This document shows positions 17,827 to 31,100 of a stretch of 64,000 nucleotides of DNA, piece after piece. The stretch comes from Corticium candelabrum (taxonomy: Eukaryota > Porifera > Homoscleromorpha > Homosclerophorida > Plakinidae), in contig NC_085101.1 in the NCBI RefSeq assembly GCF_963422355.1, forward strand, positions 2,330,701 through 2,394,700. The letters are read 5' to 3'. Position 1 is the stretch's first letter. The number at the start of each line of letters is the position of its first letter. Under the pieces are notes generated by a model that searched no databases, was not told the DNA's origin, and worked only from the letters and a program-made list of their open reading frames with translations. Made by a program: the position numbers and the translations under genes.

Positions 17827-20009
17827 GGTGAGTGTCTGCCTGTCTTGTCTGTCTGTCTGTGAGTGTCTGTCTGTCTGTCTGTCTGTCTTGTCTGGGTTCT
17901 GGGTTCCGGTCTTATCCAAGTCATACTGTCATCTGAACCAATCAGTACAGCTTGAATGTACTTGGAATACAATCTCATTCGATTTCCTCTCTATGTACCC
18001 TTCTTCACCTCACTTTCATTAGACAAACTGACTACATTCTTGTCCACCTTGTTATTATTTTATGATCCCCTTTGCAGAGGAATCCTCCGCTTACAGAGAA
18101 AAGGCCATCACTGAAAGAAAGCAAAAGCTCGAAGGTGAGATAGACGACAGACTGGTTAAGTTAATAATATAATACAACAATAATATAATTGCACTGTTAG
18201 CTAATACTATTGTTAAAAAGATGATGTTCCAGCAATTCGTCTAATCTGTTCGTACGATATCCAGAATGTCAACGACCACGGAGCCATCCTCGCCCATATA
18301 GGCAGAAATCCCTTCCAAAGGGCCAGCATGCCCTCATTTTGCACAGTTAGCTTCAAACACTGCAACGATGAGCTATAGAGTTGTGGCTGATTCATAATCC
18401 GGGTCTTAACAACGTCGGCTGGTGTGCCGACCGTCGCTGCCACTAATCCCGATGCTGCACTAGCAATAGAATGTGTGATTGAGTTATCCCCTAAATGAGT
18501 ATATTGTAAGAGTGCCTGCTTGGTCGTGTCATATGTAGTCAAGTCGCCCATGTTTACTAAAGCTGCCCTTTGTACATTGGGTGCCCATCCTTTCCACAGA
18601 GCGCGTATTCCTCCTTCACTGACAATTCTTGAAAATGCGTGAAAAGTGCCTCGAACTCGGGCCGGCTTTCCTTCGAGTTTACGTCGACCTTCCATCTGCA
18701 TTTGAACCTTAACGAGGTCGGTCGGACTGGCAATGAATTGAGCAGCAGCTCCAGCGATTCCACCACTCAGTACTGCTTTGTAGAATGGAAAATGACCATC
18801 AAGTGATCGACCAAAGACATCCTCTCGAAGTTTCTCATAGAATCCCATTCTACATCCAGTGTAAACAAGATGTCGTAGTACGGCCGGACTGACTCCTTGC
18901 CAGAGCTTGAGGGGTCCTTCCTCTCGGATTATCCCCAGGGCGGTCTTCAACATCCCGCGGTATGCTGTGGGGTTAGGGGCTCCCTCTCCTTGGATTTGCA
19001 GTCGTGTTTTTGTCAGGTCGAGGGGGAATGTCACCGTCTCAGCAACCGTAGCGGCAGCGGCGGATAGCGCGTATTTGTAGAGAAAATCGGAAGCCATTCT
19101 ACAGCATGGACACTCACACGTGACCTGACCGTCTTGTCTCACGTGATCTGCTCACGCTTGTCACTTCATTGTCAGTCGGCTAGCTGGACGACCCGCGTAG
19201 TGGTGTATCATGCACGAAAGGAGAGTAGGACTGTGTTTACAATCGGCGTTAGCGTAGCAATGAACGTTGTTCTAGAACGCCATTAGCGACTACCTCGCGT
19301 GCACATCTTCTAGTAAAGCGTACGGGAATTTCTGGGTAATTTTCGCTGGTACACTACTCCATAAAATGTTAACCGTAAGATAATGGCTGCAGAAGAATAC
19401 AAATTTTTAGAGATTTGTGGAGTTGTCTCAGAGCTGGATATTCCGTCGTTTTTCCCCTACTTGTAGTTTCGGAAGTTTGTTTGAGAAGGTTCTCCAGGGC
19501 AAACAGTAGGGCAGAGATAATGCAATGTGGTAGACAATGACATCGTTCATAGTTCATACAAGATGGCCTATGCAAGCGTGTCTAGGTGTGCTGATCTCAC
19601 ATGACCACTATGAGCATTAATCAAGTTAACTGAAACGCTGTTAGACACATTTTAGTGAACAATGTCGTAATTTAGCACTTATACATTGCTATATAAAATG
19701 GTTCAAGAAAATAATGTTAACTTGTATCTTGTTTGGAGATCCTTTTTACTCTCAGTGTACTTCCATCAACAGAAAACTTGTGATAATTTTGAGAACATAA
19801 TAATGTGAGAGAAGCTGTTGACTAATTATTACGCTGTGATTTTTAGCTAAACAGCAAGCCAAGCAACGAGTAGCTGAAGGCAAGAAAGAACTGAAGGAAG
19901 TGAACAAGATGAGAAAGAAGTTGATGAAAGATATTGATTCTGTCAGTAAAGAGCTGCATGAGAAACTTCAGATTGTGGATGAAGAAACGAAAGGTTGCAA
20001 GAAACATGG

Positions 20010-20052
<43 letters not shown>

Positions 20053-20312
20053 CACGCACATGTATTTGTGTGCATGAAAAAGTTGACCTGAAATGTTAGT
20101 TGTGTTATTGATTTTAGCTAATATGAAACGAGAGGAGGAAAGGTCTGCTAAGGTCGACAGGGTCACGGAAAATTTACAGAAGATTTTGGATAAATTTCAT
20201 CTTCATTTCAGAAAGATCAAAGGTGATAATCTAATTTAACTACAGGAGATGAATTGTACATGTAGGTTTGTGACTGTCTAATACAACTCACCGTTGTCAC
20301 TGTGTGTGTGTG

Positions 20313-20351
<39 letters not shown>

Positions 20352-22715
20352 ATTTGCTTGCCTGGTTTAAATAAAAAGTTGAGGAATCTCTATTAGAGTT
20401 GGGCATATAATATAAATTTTTTATCTAGTCTGGAATACTCTTCACTAAACTGTGATTTACATGCCTAACACTTAGTTAACAAATTATGAAGACACTAACT
20501 GTCCTTTTGATGTTTCTGTGGCAACTGATTGCCAGGTCTTGAAAAAATATAAGGCACCGCAGTGAGCATCCTGTTTATAACAGTACACCAAGTGTTGATG
20601 TTTAGTAGTTGTGTGGAAAAATGTATGTTTGTCTCATTATTGTGATGATATTGCTCCTTTTTGTAATGAGTTCTGGCTAGAACAATTGAATTGTTGGGTA
20701 GTTTTTTCCTTGTTTGCTGTCTCTTCTTTTACGAATGTTTATTCCAAATTTGTGATTTGTTATTTGAGCTTGAACTGTGGCTGTTGTGCTCTTAATTAGG
20801 TTGTCAGATCCAAGCAGTTTTCAATTATGTTGATCGGGACGATCAAGACAGGAACTGTTACTTTATTGTGAAGCTGTTGGATGGCAAAGTGTATGAAGGT
20901 AATACTCTATAGCATGCTTATAATTTTTTTAGGTAAAATAGTGTGGACAAACAAAACCGCATATTCACTTCATTTTTATGAAAGTGAGAATGGTGTTGGT
21001 GCACCAAATTTGTAGCAAACCCAAGATATTAGTTTAAAGGTTAGTGCATACGAGAGCATCGTGTGCTCTAGCTAGATGCGACTGGAGATTAAAGTTAAAT
21101 GACCTCGTGACAGGGCAGTGGTTCTTTTTAATGTTAAATACCCTAGATCAATGGTTGACAACAGAGTGGTTGGATGGGTGTGTAATATGTCAGACAAGTT
21201 GAAGTGATCATCAGATCAGTAATAAGTGATCATTGGGAAACAGGAAAGATAGCCTCATTGTAATAAAGCTTGCTGCATAACTGCAGTTGCTAAAATGGAT
21301 TGCTGCATGAAGTAAACAGCTGTTGCAGGTTGCTACTACGAGTTGGGAGGACAGAATGCCATCTTCCATTATGTTCAAATACCCTACTGCAATTGTTTTC
21401 GAGACTAAGTCTTTTCAAGGCTCCAAAAATAATTTGAAAATTTTTAAATCATAATTTTAATTTTGCAAGGTCTCAGTGTTCTCCCCAGGATCTTTTAGCA
21501 GAGCGGGCCGCTCTCCCTTATTCTAAGCAATTAAGCTTTTAGGTTAAGTAGATCATCCAGATGCCAAGACTTGAGGATCTCGAAGTAAGCTTATTACTTA
21601 ATTAGCTAAGACAGCGGGTTGCATCTAGTACCTCGTTTACACTGACAAGACTAATAAGGACCAGCCAGTCTGTTCGAGTATTCCAGCAAGGTGTGAATTG
21701 TTGAACGAGCCAGCACGCGTGTAACATACACTGCAAGGTTGCAAACAGGCCAGATATGTGTGTGCTCTTGTTTAAAAAACCGAGCAGGTGAACTGGAGCG
21801 AAGAGACTGCAGCTATTGTGCAGAAGAGTCATGTTTTGGAATCACTAGAAAACGAGCAGTGCTACTGCTTGTGATATGATGAGCTGACTCTGGACGGCTT
21901 CGTCTCCTCACAACGAAATCAGATAGAGACTTTCGTCCATGCTTTATCGATATTCAACCGAGTCATCTAACCTACTTGTAGTTACACTATGCAACGGGAC
22001 CGGACTGCGCCGAGCCAGCTCACTCGAATCGAACGGGCTGAGTCAGCCCACTCCGGCAGCTCCCAACTTGGCTCGGTCGTGTTTTCACTGGCACGTGAGA
22101 CTGGGTACCACCGAGCTGGCACGGTCCGGCCTGTTTGAACATGCCAGTGTAAACGGGGTATTATTGTGTAGAACTCTTACACTTGTACTTGCAGCCCTTA
22201 ACCACGCTTTCGCAGTTGGTGTTCACGTGCAAGTAGGTATACATGTCAGCGAAGTGCATGTGTCATGTTGGCGTCGCAGAGAACTATTGAGTCTTTCTTC
22301 ATGAGCAACGACGTCGAAGATAAGAACACCTGCATTGTTGAAAGAAAAAGTGGCAACTGACTAAGCCACTAACATTGCGTGAAGTGGGCGTGGTATTGGT
22401 AACGCCCACTTCACGGAGTATTCTGCTCTGCCTTTTAAGATTTCTGGGGAGAACACTTAGTCTTGATGTGCGATATTAGTCATTTTCAATTTAATTATTG
22501 TGTCAAGTTGATTTAATTCTCTAACAGGTGCCTTCCAGGATGTTAAAATGTATTGATAGATTTTATTCTGTTTAGTCACTCAGACAAATCCAGAAGTTCA
22601 AGATGTAGACAAGCTAGTTGCTGAACTTAATGCATCGCAAAACTTTAGCAGATTTGTGTGTACGATCCGCAAACGCTTTCAGATGGCTATAGAGGAGGAA
22701 AAGAAACTCTCATGA
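16636..22715 (+). CDS. SPC25: Kinetochore NDC80-complex subunit SPC25
   Basis: SPC25 pairs with SPC24 in the inner half of the NDC80 complex, which links microtubules to centromeres. Exons: 16636-16780, 18078-18134, 19847-19993, 20118-20222, 20800-20898, 22576-22715 (stop TGA); all junctions are GT-AG and phase 1. The chosen ATG ([12 protein letters not shown]) gives about 230 residues, near the human 224; an in-frame ATG at 16585 would add 17. The middle is a charged coiled coil ([31 protein letters not shown]). The C-terminal RWD globular domain reads [30 protein letters not shown] and [18 protein letters not shown], matching the end of animal SPC25. Intron 2 contains an antisense UCP4 gene and intron 5 a nested pair of MITEs. 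It converges on NOSTRIN, only 161 bp between stop codons. Confidence 0.88.
17091..17157. repeat. TCTG-type tetranucleotide array
   Basis: Imperfect TCTG repeats in SPC25 intron 1, followed by an ATATATTTGCATAAATCA stretch like the flank of the arrays at 17700 and 37700. Confidence 0.75.
17560..17698. repeat. TCTG-type array with higher-order period
   Basis: TCTG runs are broken at regular intervals by TATGATTGCC or TATGAGTG spacers, giving a repeating unit of about 32 bp. It is in SPC25 intron 1. Confidence 0.8.
17791..17892. repeat. TCTG-type tetranucleotide array
   Basis: Long TCTG array in SPC25 intron 1 with GAGTG and CTTG interruptions. Confidence 0.85.
18213..19097 (-). CDS. SLC25A27: Mitochondrial carrier, uncoupling protein UCP4 (SLC25A27)-like, intronless
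   Basis: Inner-membrane transporter of the SLC25 family. The full-length single-exon reading frame has 294 residues from [12 protein letters not shown]. An upstream in-frame ATG at 19142 would add 15, but that stretch overlaps a CACGTG-rich, promoter-like segment, so I prefer 19097. Three tandem carrier repeats each carry the PxD/ExxK signature: [11 protein letters not shown] (about residue 24), [14 protein letters not shown] and [14 protein letters not shown]. The stretches [25 protein letters not shown] and [13 protein letters not shown] follow UCP4 rather than UCP1-3 or UCP5. The gene lies wholly inside SPC25 intron 2 (18135-19846) on the opposite strand. The lack of introns fits origin by retroposition or complete intron loss. 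Confidence 0.93.
   Translation of the reverse strand: MASDFLYKYALSAAAATVAETVTFPLDLTKTRLQIQGEGAPNPTAYRGMLKTALGIIREEGPLKLWQGVSPAVLRHLVYTGCRMGFYEKLREDVFGRSLDGHFPFYKAVLSGGIAGAAAQFIASPTDLVKVQMQMEGRRKLEGKPARVRGTFHAFSRIVSEGGIRALWKGWAPNVQRAALVNMGDLTTYDTTKQALLQYTHLGDNSITHSIASAASGLVAATVGTPADVVKTRIMNQPQLYSSSLQCLKLTVQNEGMLALWKGFLPIWARMAPWSLTFWISYEQIRRIAGTSSF
19117..19146. promoter_or_regulatory. Two E-boxes just upstream of UCP4
   Basis: CACGTG occurs at 19117-19122, and the extended palindrome TCACGTGA at 19139-19146, 20-50 bp upstream of the preferred UCP4 ATG. Such sites bind USF, MYC/MAX or MiT/TFE bHLH-zip factors in animals. Function here is inferred. Confidence 0.4.
20011..20046. repeat. (TG)n array running into CG/CA dinucleotides
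   Basis: The TG array is followed by CGCGCGCACGCACA, so alternating purine-pyrimidine continues. It begins 17 bp after an SPC25 exon end, close to the donor site. Confidence 0.9.
20301..20350. repeat. (TG)n microsatellite
   Basis: About 50 bp with one CG interruption, in an SPC25 intron. Confidence 0.9.
21476..22459. mobile_element. Outer inverted-repeat element in SPC25 intron 5
   Basis: The left end GTGTTCTCCCCAGGATCTTT and the right end AGATTTCTGGGGAGAACAC are imperfect terminal inverted repeats nearly 1 kb apart. A second element (21627-22162) sits inside. No transposase was recognised. Confidence 0.65.
21627..22162. mobile_element. Inner element nested in the 21476-22459 element
   Basis: Left end TACCTCGTTTACACTG and right end CAGTGTAAACGGGGTA are inverted repeats. 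The interior is GC-richer than its surroundings and holds no intact transposase. It lies wholly between the TIRs of the outer element, so it inserted later. Confidence 0.6.
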
Positions 22716-22876
22716 ACTCTGCATTGTAGCAGAATGCCCATACACTTTGTCTATAAATTGTAAGCATAGTAATAGCTAATCAGCAAACAACTGTAACCAT
22801 ATAAAACTGATTGTCGCTTGTCTGTACTTCTACTTCTCTTGGCACGAAGTTGCTTTCATTCGAAATAGAATCAGAT

Positions 22877-23117
22877 TTATAATAAAACAGTTACGTAGGT
22901 TGCTGGAAAAATCCCCACGCTGCCATTCAATTCTCCTTGCCACCAACCATCTTCTTGTTTGCTTATTACGTTGATGACGTCACCTGGAGCAATAGTTAGC
23001 TCATCTGACTCGTTGGCAGTATAGTCATACAGAGCTTCACATTGACAGATAACTGAAAGAGACAAAGATTTGAGAATAATATACTGGGATTCGTAATTGA
23101 TTGATCCATTTATTACT

Positions 23118-23204
<87 letters not shown>

Positions 23205-26200
23205 ACTGTGCGTGTGCATAAGTTGTCCAACTCCTACAGTATGTTGGCACCTTTTTGACTTCTTGTCTAGTTATGCCTTCGATACTATATAAAGTAACTT
23301 TCAAGACATGACACACAATGAACTACACCAACACCTTTTTTATTACGTCAGTCTGCTCTGATGAAAACAACAACTGCCTACCATTCATTATCTGGGTATA
23401 CACCAAGCATGCAGGTAACTCCAGTGAGGTCAATGTTTGTCTGTATGTACTTGTAGTTACTTTTCTGTGTATGTTTGTCTAAGAGCTGTGGAGACTCCAG
23501 AAAATATTTCTCATCATATTTGCTTCTCTTTTTCCTCTCGTCTTGCTGCTGTAAAACCTCATCCTGTGCTGCACGTTTTACTGTATCCTTACTAAAGGAG
23601 TGGGCCATATCTGTATTGAGGTCATGGCTAGAGCCCGCGTTACACATTGTGACAACTATCATGTCAGGTTGGTCCCTGAATATCAATGCTGAAGATCCTT
23701 CTCATGATAGATTTTGAGCTCATGCAAGCAATTGCTTGACGTGCTGACAATTATGCATCAACACCGGTGTACTGCCATACTTGCATGTTAGGAGATGATA
23801 CTCATCAACAGGCTTCCCACACTGATATTAGATGTTTCTATCAACAAACTGAGAGGAATAGTATACCAAGCCTCAGACACTGCCAAAAAGTCGTTACTAG
23901 GTCTAGGTGCAAGCTCGTCTTCACCGTGGATGACCTCCAACCCATGAACCAGCTAGGTCCTTGTCCCTATAGAGATCTCTCTCTAGCTGCATCTTTGTTT
24001 GATCTTGAATTTGCTGTCTCCATTTGAAGATTGACGTTCCTTCCTTGTATATGAGCAGAAAGCTTGTGTTGTAATTTCTGATTGTAGCTGAACATGTTGG
24101 TATGTGTTACATCATTATCAGCCAGAGCCTCCTAGCAATGTTTATGCTCATCCAAATGAAGGACTCGGTTGTCTGGAGAAAGCAAACCTGACACAACATC
24201 AGTGAAATGAAGAAAACAGCTAGGCAGCTCTGATATGGTGTGCATCCACCCAGCCAAAACGCAGGAGAAACTATTTGTATATTAACCTAAAATTGCCTAA
24301 TTCAATGGGTAATGTTGCTTGATGCCTATTTGTTTAGTGATGAGACTCTCCCGTGATGTTCTAGCTAAGCTGTCTTGTTCAATATTGTATCATGCAACTC
24401 TTCAGCTAATTGAAATGTCATTGGGGAAACTGATCTAGCCAGTAAGCACAGGGACATAGCAATGGCAAAGCTAAAGGTGATCAAACTGTGGGTGATTCAG
24501 TCTTGTCCAAGCTGAACACAAGAAAAATTTGCTGACAAATCTGTTTCCTCATACTTTGAGATGACATAGTTTGGACTACTAGTGTACCTACAAAAGTACC
24601 TACAAGACTGCAGTTTCGTAGTTGTTCACCTGAAACTGACAAGTCTTGATACCCTCACATTGAGTGTGCAGAGTTCACAATTCTGATCACTCAGCAGGAA
24701 ATGATCATCAAATGAAGCTGATACTTGAACATTGCTGTGGCTGTGCCACACTTTCGATAACAGTGAACATAGCAAGAGCGAAATGCATGACCTAAGGGAT
24801 GTCCCTGATGCACCCATTCCAAACTGCTTCAGCTCCCATTTGGTATACAAGTTTGCTTGTCTCTGCATTCATTTGTTTGATGTGAGGTATATGACTATAT
24901 TTCTTCAGTTGTGCCCGGTCTGGATCAGACTCAAGGGCAAACTGAACAGCATTTCTGCTGCACCAACCACAGTTATGTCATGTTGAATTCATGCTAAACT
25001 TGAAAAGTGTGTCTGCATGTCTGTGTTCGTCCATCTCTCTGTCTGTCTGACTTTGAGCACCACATCCATTAATTAATCATTGCAAACTGTTTAGTTTGTT
25101 TTAGTGTTTGATACTGGACTTTACAGGTTGATTCAAAATATAGAAAGTTTGTCTGTCTGTCTATCTGTCTGTCTGTCTTTTTGTCTGTGATTCATATACC
25201 GTATAACCGGTTATTTGTGCAATACTAATGCAGAGTTTAATGTGCCAACATAGAAACTAGGAACACATGCACTTCAAAGGTAAAGAGCTATACTAGCAAT
25301 GTTCCAGCTACCTATAATTAGGTGTAACGAGTGCAGTGATAAATGTGAGCTGTTGGCAAAAACCGCACAAATAAATCTAATGCACAAATAACCGGTTACA
25401 GTATATTTCTTACAAGAATTTCTATGAACTAGTTAGCAAAGTAGCTATGACTACAAGTTTACAAAAATAATTAGTAATACTTTCTAGTGTCCTTACTAAA
25501 GTCCATTCTGTTTGTTTGTCTGTCTGTCTGTCTAGCCATTTCCTACGTATCCTACTATTGAGTTACAGTGAGGCTTGAGACTAGCTGTCTCAGTTGTCTG
25601 CTCAACTTGAATATGCTTAAAGTTTCTGCCCTTGATGTTAATACGGCAACAATCTATTTGCACAGCAATCTAAATTTCGATATTGTTTCTTACACTGTAT
25701 TTCATCTGAAGGTACTCCAATAGCTAATCACAATACATTAATCAAACATATATATTCCAATATATTATCGATAGCTGACTGACTTGCTTCCGTTTCTTGG
25801 CCTCCGTAGTCATCAAAATCATCATCATCATCATCAAATTCGTCAGCAGAATGTTGGTCAGAATGACCTACATCTGCTGGTTGCTGTTGAGCATTAACAA
25901 CAGGTGGGACTGTGTGATGTGGGGGACGTGCAGGTGAGCTTGAAGGACGTGCAGGTGGTTTTCCAGTTTTAGCAGCAGGTGCTGCTTTATCCTGAGATGG
26001 CGGTGCAGAACTACTCTGTGACAGCGCGGATAAAACATCAGCATCATCATCAGTAGCAGGAACATCACGCATGCCTCCCTTTCCAACAGACACACGAAGC
26101 AAAGCATGGACAACATTCTAAACATGACAAACAAACATGAACGTACTAACTGAGAAGAGGTGTGGGTAATAATACTAATTTCCAGATGTGTTGTGTTGTA

Positions 26201-26426
26201 TTTACACTATAATTGGCCTGACATCATGTCTAAGTGCATGTGCCATGATGATTTACCCATCTCTAAATGTGACACTCAGTAGAGGTAGATTTGCTAGGTT
26301 GTTTTCATGTTTTATTGGCACCCCGGGTAGTCTTTGAGATCTAATTTGTAAGCACCAAACAGCATTGAACCAAGGCTGTCACAGTTAGAGAAGCAGACCT
26401 TTTGCCACTGGCTATAGGCTAATGTG

Positions 26427-26502
<76 letters not shown>

Positions 26503-28039
26503 CACAACACACAATGAAGTAAATACCTGTTTGTCTCGAGTAGATGACAAGAATGTAGATAACCGGTGTTCAGATTTCGGTTGGCCTTCCAATTCATTGA
26601 AAGCACATAACAGTCTGTATCGGCAGCCATCGTAGTAGTCAATCATTGCATTAGCCTGTCGAAATTATGAAAACAATATACGTGGGCACTAAGTAACATC
26701 AAGACGCAATATAATGTACAAATTTCAGAAACTAAGGAGCAGCAACAATTATGTAAATTTAATTAATACTAGTTATTTCAACCTTGTTTATTGACCAATA
26801 AAGCATTTGCTACAATACTACATTACCATAAAACCAGAAATTCATGCGACCCTAATATTGTTCAAAGTTGCTTCAAAATGCAATAAGTTTTTTTTTTATT
26901 TTTGTGCGATGTCAAAACAACTCAAATATCTATTCAAGTATATTGCATGGTAACAGTTTTATATTGACCAACCAAAAACCACCATAACAACAACTACACA
27001 AGGAAGAAAGCCTCCATGCATAGATGTTTGCAGCCTGTTCAACTTCATTCTGAGATCATAGCTACACGAATGTACGGAAAATGGCGAGAGAAAAATGAAA
27101 TGAATACGCATGTGCTTGTCTATGCAAATTCAATTTGTGATAATCTGGTCGCACAAGTTAAATCTGCCCACGAACTTTTGGTTTTACAGAGTGCTAAAAT
27201 TAATACACCAAACTAAACAGTTTATGGATACAACGGAATTGCTTGAGTGCCAAACTAGCAAATTCTATTACATTTATCACATTCACTTGTCATTGACACA
27301 GCAATGAGGATAGGCAACAAACAGTATCAGATAAATTATTTAGCAAAGAAATTATCATAGGTCATCAAGCTTCCTAGCTCACTTGAGGTTATCCCAACAT
27401 TTGTGACTAGCAACAATGAGACAAAGAGTACACTAGCTCCGTGCTGTTGATTTTTGTGTGGCTGTGCAATTCAGTGTTGGAAAAATTAAGGTCAAAAATT
27501 ATGTTGCATGCTTTTATTACTTTTGTTTGTAAGGATAATTTTCAATTGCCACGTTTGGTATGAAAGTTGATATCCGTACCTTGTAGGAATGAAAAAAGTT
27601 GGGAACCTCATGTAGACTACCTAAGGTTTGTTTACATGTGTCATTAATTGGTATCCACATCGTAATGATGTAACTTAGTATTTTATCACATGTTATTTTA
27701 CTTACTGATGCCAGCTGTCTGTAAACGTCATTCTGAGCTTCATCTGTTGCATATTGTGGTGTTTCCTTGTAGACAGAGGAAAGGTTGGCTATGCCTTCTT
27801 GTACTTTCCTTGCCTGTTTGACTAGTTTTTGCAATTCACCCAGTCTTTGAGAGAGTGCTCCTCGTCTCCTGTTAGCATTCATGTTTGAATTGAGGTCATC
27901 TTCCTATACAAAGGTTTCCATGTGACCAACTAATACATAGTTTAGCAAATGACATTCAGTGGTTTGCTACCCATGTGTCAGTCACTGTGAATAGAAATAC
28001 TACCACAACTTAGTCTTTGTCTATTTGTCTATCTGTCGG

Positions 28040-28124
<85 letters not shown>

Positions 28125-31100
28125 TTTGCCTGATTGTTGGTATGCCTGTAGCTGTACCTACACACTTGTCTACTAGTAATGACAAAAGTAATTGCTAAAT
28201 CATGTGGCAAATTTATAGTTCAAGTAGAAAGCGATCATTCAAACTTCAGTCTAGTGTTTGCAGTTGGTAGTGTAGTCTACCCTACATCAATTTTCTTGAT
28301 CAATTAATTAATCACATCGTTTTAAACTTAATTAGTTATACATGTGTGTAATTGTGTCACAATACATGTCTACAACATTTCTTGTACAAATGAGATAATA
28401 AGTCTCACATAGCAAGTGTAAAGAACTTGATCAGGGGTATTCTTCGCTGTACCAAATTTTTGACTTGCATCAGAGATGTCATATGCTGGGTTGATGACAC
28501 TTGTGTCACGATTAATTCCTTCACAACTCTGCAACATCAACACCATTGAGTAATTACCATTCTCTTCTTAAAAACGCTATTGGCATGCAAGATCAAAGTA
28601 AAATAAGTATAATAATTCAAATGAGTACACTACACCTCTTGAAACAAAGGAGCTACACTGGCCAGCATCCCACTGTACTTGGTAAAGACTTCTCTCATGT
28701 GTATGCATCTCTCTGTTTCCATGCCTTGAAATCTCTGGCAAAGAATTTAGAAAAGTTCGTATTGCCAACTTTCTTGTGACAAAGCAGAAAATTAGAATAG
28801 TATACCTGGCAGCAATTGTACATTGCCGTTTCCCACGACTGTCTTGCCTCCTCTGCTTTTCGACACATGTCCAAGTATTCATGGTCTGTTAGTGAAAGAA
28901 ACAAAGAGACAGACAACACTGAATATTTAACACCAGACAGACAGACAACAATAATATTTAACAATAAAGTACTCATTTCATTAGTGATGAAAGTACTTAA
29001 ACTGGAGTAATCAAATTGTAACTGATCAGTGACCGGTCTATAATAGTTCAAACTGCCAACTCTTAAAAAGCAAAAACAGTTTAGCAAACTGTAGATTCCA
29101 CAAGACTGTATAGTAATATAAAGTGAATTAACTTTACTACTGATGCCAACATTACTCTTTAACCATTTCCCATACAGTATTGGCGAAATACATGCAATTC
29201 TCTCTTTCTTTAACTTAAAACAAGGCTCATTTGCAAATAGTCTACCGCTAAAATTTACAGGAAGAAAGCAAAATTTGTCTATGAAAGCTAGCATACCTTG
29301 TTTTGCTGCCACTTCTGTAGCCTTCTCAACTTTTACTTCCACCTATAAATAAAAGAAGTAAGCAGACAAACGTTTCAACACAACAATTACTAATACATTT
29401 TAACATGTCTGTACATGATACTGTATAAACTGTATACCGAATTATATAAACAAATGCATGTCAGTAATTTCTAAATTTATTGTACAGCTTTAGCACTCAC
29501 TTTCTGGACTTCTTTGTCTGGTTTTCGCACATTCTTGGCTTCTTCTAGTTGTTCGATTGCAAGCTCACGTTCTCGTGCTTTTGCATGATTGGATCTTTTG
29601 GATCTCAACTCATCATTCCGCTTGTCTGATAAAGTTTTTGTTGCCTTATCAACAGGAGCCTCAATCTGCAACACAGATTACCTTGCAATAACACATGACA
29701 ATAATAATAGATTTGCTTTAAAATCACCAATACGTTTAATTAACAGTGACAAAACAAATGCATCATAACTGTGAATGTACAGTAGTATAAACACACAAAG
29801 AAACAAACGTATTAAAACTCGACTAGCTTAGTAAATTTCAACAGCATTGTTTAGTGTACTGATACAAATTCATGATGTAATAGTAGATAGATTATGAAGA
29901 GCACCAAATAATAATTATTGCTGCCCACAAATTAGGCATGCATTTATGCATCTACCGTAAATTAGAACCCCTGTCAATTTAACATATGTATAGCATTGTC
30001 CTAGCTATAGATCGAGCAATACACAAATTCTTGTCAAAGCTGTTTGTGTAACTCATCGAAAATATCAGGCATGGCTACCTATGACGAGCCGGTTTTCTGG
30101 GCAAATGTGAAAACACGACTATCTACAAGCCTACTGCAGTAGAACTTTGCTAATCCGAATTGCCTTTAGCACCCTCTCTCACATATCCAGATCGCAATAG
30201 AAATTCTGAGTCAGGGTTACAGCCGCATTGAAGCATGGCCATCGTTTTCAAAATCCTGGCTGTCACAATATTGAAAAGTATGTTGTCGTTGCAGCTGTGT
30301 CGTTTACCACTAACATGACATATGCAGACATCTGTGAATGCCGCAGTGGTCTGGATGCCTAAGGTGATGTCAATCTGGATGTCTAACCCTTTAAATTTTT
30401 GGGTAATCCAAACAACTTCACTAATGCAAACAGGGATTGGGATGGAGCTATTTGGAACAGCGAGGTTCTACTGTACTACAAAGTACAATGATATTTAAAG
30501 TCCTTCAAGGCTTGTAGTGCATAGCCATAGCAGTGTCACAATACACAATCGCTGCTACATATGGTTTCTTGAATTCAATAAAATAATTGATTGGTAGTTG
30601 ATATTAATTAACCTCACTCTTTTGACGTGATGTCTTGGGAACCCTGATTTATAGCTATCTGATATTGAAACATAGTCTAGCCAGGTGCAAAATTATTATG
30701 TCATGCTCAAGCAGATCAGTCTGCTAAGGTCTTTTGTAATCACGGGAAGAAAACCCTGCCAGGTGGTCGACAATAATATTACACTTCATTAGACTATTTT
30801 TCAATACCAGATAGCTAGATCAGGGTTTCCCCAGACATCACCTCATAAGGGGTTTGCAATTAATATCAATTACCAATCAATTATTTTATTGAATTCAAGA
30901 AACCATATCGATATCTAGCAACTCTAGTCCCTAGGACCAGCGATCACATTCCTTCTACTGTTCGAGTTCTTTGCTGGCATGGTTTAGCAATTGTGTATAT
31001 TTCCAGCATTTTAGCACACTGGTATGGGCGCTACAAGCTTGGAAGGATTCCGAGTATGATTGCAGTGGAATTAAATATGTAGCAGGATTGTCAATAAATT

